DNA of 9,000 bases. It comes from CAZTXD01 sp964617995. Lineage in GTDB: Bacteria; Actinomycetota; Acidimicrobiia; Spongiisociales; ZC4RG35. A model generated the notes under the pieces. The model was not told the origin of the DNA, ran no database searches, and saw only the letters and a list, made by a program, of their open reading frames with translations. This document shows positions 1 through 5,900 of this stretch, piece after piece (the first letter of the stretch is position 1; each line of letters opens with the position of its first letter). A program made the translations under genes and the position numbers. Where the stretch lies: positions 1-9,000 of the forward strand of contig CAZTXD010000144.1 of NCBI GenBank assembly GCA_964617995.1. Direction: 5' to 3'.

Positions 1-21
1 CTGCGGACACGGCTTGGAGAT

Positions 22-65
22 CTACGGACCGGAAGGTTGGGGGTTCGAGTCCCTCCGGGCGTGCT
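22..65 (+). repeat. tRNA-Arg(ACG) 3'-half, att-like core, copy 1
   Basis: The segment reads as the 3' half of a tRNA: anticodon loop CTACGGA (anticodon ACG), a 3' anticodon strand, a 5-nt variable region, a T arm with TTCGAGT loop, and acceptor strand CGGGCGT. The bases before it (TTGGAGAT) cannot pair with the anticodon strand and no 5' half precedes it, so this is not a functional tRNA. Identity starting at the anticodon loop and ending at the tRNA 3' end is the classic shape of an integrase attachment core. The flank TTGGAGATCTACGG resembles the left flank of the other two copies. Confidence 0.8.
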
Positions 66-72
66 TAGCGAA

Positions 73-92
73 GTCCCTGCGTATGCAGGGGT
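73..92 (+). terminator. Hairpin after tRNA half copy 1
   Basis: CCCTGC (75-80) and GCAGGG (85-90) form a perfect 6-bp stem with loop GTAT, followed by GTTTGG. A related hairpin follows copy 2 at a similar distance, so it is a conserved part of the repeat unit. It could be a tRNA-type terminator or structure in the right arm of an attachment site. There is no long T tract. Confidence 0.45.
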
Positions 93-135
93 TTGGGGTC
101 ATGTCCTGCCGGGTTCTGGCTCACCGGTCTGATGG

Positions 136-315
136 TTGTTGGGAGCCATCTGTGCGGGCGACTACATCCGTCAGCTGACCGACGGAGCTCTCGGGTTGGT
201 CGTCGAGTACTTCTGTCGTGAGATCGCTCTGTTGCAGAACGTGTTCGAGTCATTGTGGGACGGGAGGTCGGTGCGGAAAGCCCACTTCACCAACGCTCTG
301 CCGCAACTAAAGTGA
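136..315 (+). pseudogene. 5'-truncated reading frame, unknown protein C-terminus
   Basis: An open frame of about 55 codons begins right after the arm motif and ends at TGA 313-315. Its tail reads GDYIRQLTDGALGL, then VVEYFCREIALLQNVFESLW and ending FTNALPQLK. The composition and the amphipathic helix pattern look like genuine protein rather than random frame. There is no ATG or GTG in frame: an in-frame TGA lies at 130-132 and the only candidate starts are TTG codons at 136 and 139, without a convincing ribosome-binding site. The best reading is the 3' end of a gene cut by recombination at the arm motif. A very small TTG-started gene is possible. I do not recognise the family. The stop codon falls inside the palindrome upstream of the Fic gene. 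Confidence 0.4.
139..150 (+). repeat. Arm-like motif TTGGGAGCCATC, right of core 1
   Basis: The motif TTGGGAGCCATC lies 76 bp after core 1 (GGGAGCCA at 141-148). Its approach sequence TCTGATGGTTG matches TCTGACGTTT in front of the equivalent motif after core 2. Same-orientation repeats on both sides of a tRNA-derived core suggest arm-type binding sites for a tyrosine recombinase. The binding role is inferred. Confidence 0.5.
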
Positions 316-332
316 AACCGGATTTGCTTTAG
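307..332. promoter_or_regulatory. Palindromic operator candidate upstream of fic
   Basis: CTAAAG (307-312) and CTTTAG (327-332) are the ends of a 26-bp imperfect palindrome centred on CCGG (318-321). Ten of 13 base pairs match. A TANNNT box (TAGCCT, 334-339) follows directly, so a bound dimer would cover the -35 position and block transcription of the Fic gene 42 bp downstream. The winged-helix domain of that protein makes it an obvious candidate ligand. The regulatory role is inference. Confidence 0.5.
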
Positions 333-373
333 CTAGCCTGTCGCATAAGAAACACCCCTTCATCAGGAGCAGC

Positions 374-1579
374 ATGCGCCCGGACGCCTTCACATCCCAG
401 GAACGGGGCGTGGTTCGTAGGGACCCGACGGGCTTCTGGGCGTTCCACCCAGAACCCTTGCCCCGACGATTCGACCTGCCCCAGGAGATCGTGACACTGC
501 TGGACGAGGCGACGGGGGCCGTGCATCGCCTCGGCGGCGTCGGACGGCTGATCCCGAATCCGCACCTACTCATGGGACCCCATTTGCGACTCGAGGCGGT
601 GCTCAGTTCGCGCATTGAGGGCACCAAGACAGACGTCGGCCAGCTTCTCCGTTTCGAAGCGGGCGAGACACCGGCGCCGGACGAGGCCGAGGACGCTCGA
701 GAGGTCCACAATTACGTCGTTGCGATGGAATATGGCCTCCAACGTGTCCGCGACGGCTTTCCAGTCTCGATCCGGCTCCTCCGGGAGATACACGGGCTAT
801 TGCTCTCCGGCGTGCGTGGACAGCACCGAAGACCTGGGGACCTGCGGACGAGCCCGGTGTGGATTGGGGGCAGCACCCTTGATGACGCCGTGTTTGTTCC
901 GCCGCCAACCGACGCCATGAATGAGGCGCTCAGCGACCTCGAGCGGTTCCTCCACGAACAGGAGATGCCGCTCCTGGTGCAGCTCGCGCTCGCCCACTAC
1001 CAATTCGAGGTCATCCATCCGTTCCTCGACGGCAACGGCCGCATCGGTCGGCTTCTCATCCCGTTGATGCTCGTTCTGCGCAAAGCGCTCCCGCAGCCAC
1101 TCCTCTACCTGTCGGCCTACTTCGAGCAGTACCGCAGCGAGTACTACGACCACCTTCTCATGACGAGTCAGCAGGGGGATCTCATGCCTTGGCTCCGTTT
1201 CTTTCTCCGCGGTGTCCGACGACAGGCCCGCGACGGAGAGGAGCGCACCGTTCGGCTCGTCGAGCTGCAGCACGAACTGCGCGTTGCGCTCCTCGAAGAA
1301 GGCAGGCCAAACTCGGTGGTTCGCCTCGCCGAGTATCTGTTTTCAGTGCCGATCATCACCGCCGCTCGCGCCGAGGAGTTGCTCGGCGTAACTCGTCCTA
1401 CCGCCCATGCGGCAATCGACGCCCTGGTTGAGCGAGGCGACCTAGTGGAGATAACAGGACGCGAACGAGGTCGCATCTACGACGCACCTCGGATCTTCGA
1501 CGCCGTTTACGGCTCTGTCGAGATCCCTGAGAAGGAGACCCACTACCAGTTGCCCCTCAACGTCGGTTCCGATCGGTGA
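374..1579 (+). CDS. Fic family protein with winged-helix C-terminus
   Basis: A 401-aa protein with the Fic active-site motif HPFLDGNGRIGR at residues 215-226. The catalytic base is His215, with anion-binding Asn221/Gly222 and Arg226. An inhibitory motif SSRIEG at 78-83 fits (S/T)xxxE(G/N), with Glu82 as the residue that blocks ATP; lying N-terminal to the Fic core, it makes this a class II self-inhibited enzyme. The target-docking flap is around WIGGSTLDDAVFVPPP (163-178). Residues about 315-372 resemble a winged helix-turn-helix, as in many Fic_N/Fic/wHTH proteins. By family knowledge it should transfer AMP from ATP to a hydroxyl on a target protein; the target is unknown. The start is supported by AGGAG at 365-369, 4 nt from the ATG. 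Length and motifs are normal, so it is probably functional. It sits alone inside att-bounded unit 1, with an operator-like palindrome upstream that it may itself bind. Confidence 0.93.
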   Translation: MRPDAFTSQERGVVRRDPTGFWAFHPEPLPRRFDLPQEIVTLLDEATGAVHRLGGVGRLIPNPHLLMGPHLRLEAVLSSRIEGTKTDVGQLLRFEAGETPAPDEAEDAREVHNYVVAMEYGLQRVRDGFPVSIRLLREIHGLLLSGVRGQHRRPGDLRTSPVWIGGSTLDDAVFVPPPTDAMNEALSDLERFLHEQEMPLLVQLALAHYQFEVIHPFLDGNGRIGRLLIPLMLVLRKALPQPLLYLSAYFEQYRSEYYDHLLMTSQQGDLMPWLRFFLRGVRRQARDGEERTVRLVELQHELRVALLEEGRPNSVVRLAEYLFSVPIITAARAEELLGVTRPTAHAAIDALVERGDLVEITGRERGRIYDAPRIFDAVYGSVEIPEKETHYQLPLNVGSDR

Positions 1580-1595
1580 GACTGGCGTCCGAAGG

Positions 1596-1619
1596 GAGCC
1601 GACACGGATCGTGTGGCTC
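1596..1619 (+). terminator. Hairpin terminator candidate after fic
   Basis: GAGCC (1596-1600) plus ACACG (1602-1606) pair with CGTGT (1610-1614) plus GGCTC (1615-1619). This gives a 10-bp stem with one bulged G and a GAT loop, beginning 17 nt after the Fic stop. It lacks a T tract, which is common in high-GC genomes. The GGGAGCCG at its left edge resembles the arm motif but is explained by the stem. Confidence 0.45.
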
Positions 1620-1636
1620 GCCCGTTTGCCACTCTC

Positions 1637-1656
1637 GGGAGCCAAGTTGGGAGCCA
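1637..1656 (+). repeat. Direct pair of arm-like motifs left of core 2
   Basis: GGGAGCCA occurs twice, at 1637-1644 and 1649-1656, 12 bp apart in the same orientation, starting 116 bp before core 2. A related, slightly decayed pair starts 122 bp before core 3. Tandem short repeats at a fixed distance from a tRNA-derived core are typical of tyrosine-recombinase arm sites; that function is inferred here. Confidence 0.55.
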
Positions 1657-1752
1657 TTCGCCGTGGATGGTGGAGCCCGGCTGTGGACGCTGATGGATCG
1701 CGGACCGCGCCAAGCCGGGCTGCGTGGACTCCCACCGATACCCCTTGGCCAT

Positions 1753-1796
1753 CTACGGATCAGAAGGTTGGGGGTTCGAGTCCCTCCGGGCGTGCT
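1753..1796 (+). repeat. tRNA-Arg(ACG) 3'-half, att-like core, copy 2
   Basis: This is the best preserved copy: anticodon loop CTACGGA, 3' strand TCAGA, variable AGGTT, T arm with loop TTCGAGT, acceptor CGGGCGT. The preceding GCCAT cannot pair with TCAGA, and no 5' half exists nearby. Left flank GTGGAC.CCCA...TTGG..ATC is shared with copy 3, and the right-flank hairpin and motif are shared with copy 1. It therefore has arms on both sides, as expected for the junction between two tandemly integrated elements. Confidence 0.85.
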
Positions 1797-1798
1797 GC

Positions 1799-1825
1799 TG
1801 AAGCCCCTTGTGGGGCAAGGGCTTC
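1799..1825 (+). terminator. Hairpin after tRNA half copy 2
   Basis: GAAGCCCCTTG and CAAGGGCTTC form a stem of about 10 bp with one bulged C and a G-rich loop. It aligns with the hairpin after copy 1 (GAAG.CCC ... GCA.GGG.TT), so both are descended from one sequence. It is either a tRNA terminator or a conserved piece of the right attachment arm. Confidence 0.45.
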
Positions 1826-1857
1826 CAACCAAGGCCGCTCCCCGTATCGTCTGACGT

Positions 1858-1869
1858 TTGGGAGCCATC
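1858..1869 (+). repeat. Arm-like motif TTGGGAGCCATC, right of core 2
   Basis: This is an exact 12-bp match to the motif after core 1. GGGAGCCA (1860-1867) begins 64 bp after the core end, and TCTGACG precedes it, as in copy 1. It shares orientation with the pair upstream of the core. Confidence 0.5.
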
Positions 1870-1874
1870 CTGGT

Positions 1875-1901
1875 TGAGCGCGCCATCGGCTTCACCGCTC
1901 A
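1875..1901 (-). terminator. Hairpin downstream of doc
   Basis: TGAGCG (1875-1880) pairs with CGCTCA (1896-1901). Inside, GCC/GGC can add three pairs around ATC, and outside GG/CC adds two with bulges. It lies about 30 nt past the Doc stop on the leftward transcript. No T tract is present, so the terminator role is tentative. Confidence 0.35.
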
Positions 1902-1929
1902 GCCTGGGAGACGAACCGGACGCGTTCTC

Positions 1930-2298
1930 TCAGCCACACCGCAGTCCGTCCACGTCGCCGCCGGCGATAGCGAGCATGGCTTCCTCGGCCTCGTCGATGT
2001 CCGGTGGGTCAGGGTCCCACGTGCAGTGGTTGAGGTCGATGAACATGACCAGCGCCGCCCACGCTGCTCGTTTGTTGCCGTCGGGGAGGGGATGGTTCCA
2101 TGCCAACCGACAGACGAGTACGGCGGCCTTGTCGTAGATGTCGGGGTAGAACTCGACGTCCCCGAACCCGGCCTGAGGAGCATGCAACGCCGAGCCAGCC
2201 AGATCCGAACGCGCAGCCTTCGTGAGGGTGTCGGCGTCAACGCCGGTGACTTGCTCGGCCAGCCAGAAGTTCTCGGCCAGCGTGAGGTGTCGGGTCAC
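1930..2298 (-). CDS. doc: Doc-family (death-on-curing) toxin
   Basis: A 122-aa protein of usual Doc length. The active-site motif is HPLPDGNKR at residues 69-77 (Doc consensus HxFxxxNKR), with catalytic His69, Asp73, Asn75, Lys76 and Arg77. Upstream, AGFGDVEFYPDIYDKAA (43-59) forms the flap that positions the target peptide. Characterised Doc uses the Fic fold backwards as a kinase, phosphorylating elongation factor EF-Tu and halting translation. That reaction is family knowledge, not shown here. The start is GTG, sharing its first G with the last base of the antitoxin TAG, a 1-nt overlap implying translational coupling. The partner is a ribbon-helix-helix protein, not the classical Phd. The Phe of HxF is Leu here, which is seen in other actinobacterial-type relatives as far as I recall. 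It appears intact and is the likely source family of the decayed copy near 7000. Confidence 0.9.
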   Translation of the reverse strand: MTRHLTLAENFWLAEQVTGVDADTLTKAARSDLAGSALHAPQAGFGDVEFYPDIYDKAAVLVCRLAWNHPLPDGNKRAAWAALVMFIDLNHCTWDPDPPDIDEAEEAMLAIAGGDVDGLRCG

Positions 2299-2504
2299 TA
2301 GGCGAGGCGTTCCAAGAGCTCTCGGTCGCGTTCGAGGAGCCGCTTGGCGCGGCTGGTGAAGTCCTCGTCTTGACGAACCCGTTCGATCTCGGCCTTGAGG
2401 GCGTCGATGATCAGGGCGTTGACGCTGGTGCCCTTGACTCGGGCGATGGCTTCAGCGTCGGCAGCGAGGTCTTCGGGAAATCGCACGGTGGTCTGCTTGG
2501 CCAT
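2298..2504 (-). CDS. Ribbon-helix-helix antitoxin of the Doc pair
   Basis: A 68-aa protein. Residues 3-40 fit the MetJ/Arc/CopG ribbon-helix-helix fold: the beta strand KQTTVRFPEDL, then two helices DAEAIARVKGTSVNALIIDALKAEI split by the GTS turn. The charged tail DFTSRAKRLLERDRELLERL (49-67) is a likely helix that would wrap the toxin and mask its active site. The frame is open for another 127 codons upstream, but the chosen ATG is right because it sits exactly at the RHH start and 6 nt after a good -10 box. The upstream part only translates promoter and tRNA-repeat sequence. It overlaps the toxin start by 1 nt. As in other TA pairs, it should repress its own promoter, probably through the adjacent palindrome, more strongly when bound to toxin. 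An RHH protein in place of Phd is a partner swap known in principle from TA modules. Confidence 0.85.
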   Translation of the reverse strand: MAKQTTVRFPEDLAADAEAIARVKGTSVNALIIDALKAEIERVRQDEDFTSRAKRLLERDRELLERLA

Positions 2505-2510
2505 AGCCTC

Positions 2511-2538
2511 ATGATATCGCGATATCGAGATTACGCAA
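2511..2538 (-). promoter_or_regulatory. Promoter and operator of the RHH-Doc operon
   Basis: On the minus strand, -35 TTGCGT (2538-2533) and -10 TATCAT (2516-2511) are 16 nt apart. The -10 matches TATAAT at five of six positions. A perfect 14-bp palindrome GATATCGCGATATC (2513-2526) fills the spacer and overlaps the -10, the usual place for an autorepressing RHH antitoxin to bind. The -10 ends 6 nt before the ATG, so transcription probably begins at or next to the A of the start codon (leaderless). Confidence 0.65.
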
Positions 2539-2557
2539 CCGTTACCTATTCGCCCGC

Positions 2558-2577
2558 GGGAGCCAAGTGGGCATTCC
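2558..2577 (+). repeat. Arm-like motif pair left of core 3
   Basis: GGGAGCCAAGT (2558-2568) is followed at once by GGGCATT (2569-2575), a shortened second copy lacking AGC. The first 11 bases are identical to the pair at 1637, and the distance to the core is nearly the same (122 versus 116 bp). This supports a homologous left arm. Confidence 0.5.
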
Positions 2578-2679
2578 CTGCGGAATCCCATGGACGGCCA
2601 TAGACGCCGGCGGACTCGGAAGCTTGTTGTTCTGGCCCGGTCGGACCCATGTGGACACCCATGGCCGCCTTTTGGAGAT

Positions 2680-2727
2680 CGACGGATCAGAAGGTTGGGG
2701 GTAGGTTCGAGTCCCTCCGGGCGTGCT
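2680..2727 (+). repeat. tRNA-Arg(ACG) 3'-half, att-like core, copy 3 (decayed)
   Basis: This matches copy 2 except for CGACGGA in the anticodon loop (U33 position changed to G) and a 4-nt insertion inside the T stem (GGGGGTAGG). It therefore cannot be a working tRNA half. The left flank GTGGACACCCA...TTGGAGATC is shared with copies 1 and 2. The right flank (from 2728) has no hairpin or GGGAGCCA motif, so this is probably the terminal site of the array. Confidence 0.8.
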
Positions 2728-2943
2728 AGCCGCTCCTGACATAGGCAGCTCTGCGACTCGGGCTCGACTGCCCTGGCGGCATTTTGACCACGAAGTGATA
2801 TGCCGACCGCTCGAGGAGCTCCTCCAACAACCTCTTTCCGAGATGGACAGAGGCTCGGCTGGTTGGAATGCGGACCACGTCTCACCTCAGCGGTAGTTGA
2901 CTATTTCGAAATGCTCGGCGCAGGGGACGTGTAGTTTCGGGGA
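2728..2943. other. Intergenic region, no gene seen
   Basis: This spacer lies between the last tRNA-half repeat and the BTAD regulator. I found no convincing coding frame. A 10-bp palindrome ATTTCGAAAT at 2903-2912 lies just upstream of the regulator's possible -10 box and could be an operator. A TTGACT at 2897-2902 has no partner -10 at normal spacing. Confidence 0.4.
2932..2937 (+). promoter_or_regulatory. Possible leaderless -10 box for BTAD regulator
   Basis: TAGTTT fits TANNNT and ends 6 nt before the ATG at 2944, placing the transcription start at the start codon. There is no proper Shine-Dalgarno sequence, only CGGGG directly next to the ATG. No good -35 is visible, so support comes mainly from the spacing, which recurs at two other genes here. 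Confidence 0.35.
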
Positions 2944-5900
2944 ATGGAGTTCCGGCTGCTAGGCGCCGTGGAGGCCGAGGACGAGGGGCAGCCGCTCCCG
3001 CTCGGAGGCAGACAGCGAAAGACCGTGCTGTCGCTTCTCCTGGTGCACGCCGGCGAGCCTGTGACAACCGACCAGCTCGTCGAGGAGCTCTGGGGTGACA
3101 CCAAGCCCGCGGCGGCTCGGAAGACGGTCCAGGCTCACGTGGCGCACCTTCGCAGGGTGCTCAACCGCGACGAGGAGGTCCTGGTGGGGGTCGACGACGG
3201 CTATGTCCTCCAGGTGAATGCGAGGGCCATCGATGTGCGGCGCTTCGAGGACCTGGTCGAGGAGGGACGTCACCTCCTCCACGAGGATCCGGAGGCGGCG
3301 GTCGCCACCCTTGATGCCTCGCTTCGGCTCTTCCGGGGGGCACCCCTGTTCGGGGTAGCCGATGATGCGTTCACCCTGCGGGTGGAGGCCTCCCGGTTGG
3401 AGGAGCTGCGGCTAGGGGCCGTTGAGGCCCGTCTCCGGGCACGTCTGGCGGTGGGTCACCTCAACGAAGTGATCGCTGAGGCGGAGCGTCTTGTCACGGA
3501 GCATCCCCTGCGGGAAGGCGTGTGGGCCGTACTGATGTTGGCCCTGTACCGAGCTGGGCGCCAGGGTGAGGCACTGCGCGCCTTCTCCCGCGTGCGCCAG
3601 GTGCTGGCCGAGGAGCTAGGCATCGAGCCCTCCGGAGAGCTCCGCCACCTGGAACAGCGCATCTTGGAGCAGGATCCGGCCCTCGATCAGGAGCTGGCGC
3701 CGGCGCCCCCCACTCCGCCGGCGTCCGCGCCTCCCACCGTTGTAGGCGATCCCTCCCTCTTGGGACGTGAACACGAGATGAGCGAGCTGCTCGCAGCGCT
3801 CGACGATGCCCGGTCCGGGCAGGGCAGCCTGTTCCTGATAGGTGGCGAGCCGGGCATCGGCAAGAGTCGTCTCGCCGACGAGGCGGCCTCTCGAGCCAGG
3901 GACCGAGGCGTGACGGTGCTCTGGGGCAGGTGCTGGGAAGCTGGCGGGGCTCCTGCCTACTGGCCGTGGGTACAGGCGCTGCGCTCCTACATCCGCGCCA
4001 CGGATACGGGGCGACTCCACGACGAGATGGGGGCAGGCGCGGTCGACATAGCGCAGATGCTCCCGGAGGTGCAGGTGATGTTTCCCGACCTGCCTTCTCC
4101 GGCTTCGGTAGACCCGGAGTCGGCTCGCTTCCGGCTCTTCGATTCGACGACCACCTTCCTGAGGAACGCTGCTACCCGCCAGCCGCTCCTCGTCGTCATC
4201 GACGATCTCCAGGCTGCCGACATTGCCTCCATCCTCCTCTTGCGATTCCTGGCGGGCCAGATCGGCGGGACACCTCTGCTGCTGCTGGCCACCTATCGAG
4301 ATGTCGAGCTCGCACCCGATCATCCCCTGACGATCCCCATCCTCGAACTCAAGCGGGAGCCGGCCACCCGACAGCTTTTCCTCAGGGGCTTGAGCAAACC
4401 CGATGTCGCCCGCCTCATTGAACTCATCTCCGGCGTGACCCCACAGACCGTGGTGGCGACGGCGTTGCACCGCCAGACCAACGGCAACCCACTGTTCGTT
4501 GCGGAAGCCATCCGACTTCTCGCCGCAGAAGGAAGTTTGTCGGGCAAGACCGGGGTCTCGGCGCTGCGCTCCGCCGTCCCCGAGGCGGTGCGGGAGGTGA
4601 TCGTGCGCCGTCTCGGCCACGCGAGTGAGCGTTGCCGACGGCTCCTGACCACTGCCTCCGTGCTGGGCCCCGAAGTCACTATCGAGGTGCTGCGTCGGTT
4701 GAGCGACATCAGCGCCGACCAGTTCGCGGATGCCGTCGATGAGGCTGCCGGTGCCAGCTTGCTCGTCGAGGTGGCGGGGATTCCCGGCCGGTTGCGCTTC
4801 TCTCATGGCCTGGTACGCGAGGCCCTTTACGAGACGATCCCCCCTGGGCGGCGTGCTCGTCTCCACTTGGCCGCCGGGAACATACTCGAGAGGATGTACG
4901 AATCGGACCTGGAATCGCATCTCGGCGAGATCGCCCATCACTATTTCGAGGGCGCGTCCGTCGGTGATGAGTCCAAAGCGGTCGAATACGCAAAGCGCAA
5001 AGCGGTCGAATACGCCAAGAGCGCCGCCCGGCACGCCTCTCGCCAGCTCGCCTACGAGGACGCAGTTGCCCTGTATCACATGGCACTACAAGCCGCCGAG
5101 CTCCAGGACGGCATCGATGCGATCGACCGCTGCGACCTACTCCTCGGACTCGGTGACGCCCAAACCCGTTCGGGTGACCTCCCAGGCGCCCAGGAAACCT
5201 TTCTCGGCGCCTACGACCTTGCCCGTCGGACAGGGGAGGAGCGACAGGTGGCCCAGGCGGCGCTCGGGTATGGCGGTAGGTTCGTCTGGGCACGTGCCGG
5301 CAACGACTCCCACATGGTCCCGATGCTTCAAGACGCACTTGTTCTGCTCGGAGGTGGCGACGAGAGGGTGCGGGTTCGTCTGCTCAGCCGATTGGCGGGA
5401 GCGCTGCGTGACTCCCCGGACCGCGAGTACGGCGCCTCGCTGTCCAGACAGGCTGTGGAATTGGCCCGGGCCCTCGGTGATGCCGAAACGCTCGCATACG
5501 CGCTCGAGGGACACATCTTTTCGATTTGGTGGCCGGAGAACCCACAGGAACGCCTCGAGCTGGCAACAGAGCTCGTAGCGCTCGCCGCCGAGACCCAGGA
5601 CGGGGAAAGGATGGTCGGTGGGCACATCGCCATGTTTGGCGCACTAGTGGAGCTGGGTTTGGTGCGGGAGGCGAAGGCCGAGATCGACAGGGTGAGGCTC
5701 ATCGCGGATGAGATCCGCCAGCCGGCCCAGCTCTGGGTGAGTCAGGCCGTCCACGCTGCCGTCCTGTTGCTCGAAGGCCGGTTCGACGAAGCCGAGCCGC
5801 TCATCGAAGAGACGCTCCGCGCTCCGCAACCCACGGCGGTCAGGGACAACCTATCGGCAGCCCGGTTCCAGATGCTCCTCCTGCGGAGAGAACAGGGCCT

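Larger units (their letters stand above)
66..1796. mobile_element. Putative att-bounded unit 1 (Fic cargo)
   Basis: The stretch between tRNA-Arg half copies 1 and 2 behaves as one unit. It opens with a hairpin and a TTGGGAGCCATC motif, carries a truncated reading frame and a Fic gene, and closes with a direct pair of GGGAGCCA motifs followed by the next core. No integrase, excisionase or replication gene is present. If it is mobile, the recombinase must come from elsewhere. Element status is inferred from the repeat layout; the repeats themselves are directly visible. Confidence 0.5.
1797..2727. mobile_element. Putative att-bounded unit 2 (RHH-Doc cargo)
   Basis: This unit runs from the hairpin after core 2 to the end of core 3. 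It holds only the leftward antitoxin-toxin pair plus arm-like repeats at each end. No recombinase gene is present. Sequence right of core 3 shows neither the hairpin nor the TTGGGAGCCATC motif that follow cores 1 and 2, so host-type sequence probably begins there. Mobility is inferred. Confidence 0.5.

Noticed and set aside
1..65. A complete tRNA-Arg gene at any of the three repeats
   Set aside because: Only the anticodon-loop-to-3' half is present in each; preceding bases do not pair with the anticodon or acceptor strands, and copy 3 has a 4-nt insertion in the T stem.
1594..1601. GGGAGCCG as another arm-type motif
   Set aside because: It forms the left side of a 10-bp hairpin just after the Fic gene, which explains it better.
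1557..1895. Leftward open frame translating GGTRTPNLLIRR
   Set aside because: This is the antisense of the tRNA-Arg half. Such peptides appear in many automatic annotations and are artefacts of the repeat. A similar peptide arises across copy 3 in the extended antitoxin frame.
2505..2885. 127-codon N-terminal extension of the antitoxin
   Set aside because: It translates the promoter palindrome and the tRNA-half repeat; the RHH domain begins at the internal ATG at 2504, which has a fitting -10 box.
3616..5079. 487-aa leftward open frame inside the BTAD regulator
   Set aside because: It has no recognisable domain and is a high-GC shadow of the real gene, whose motifs are continuous on the plus strand.
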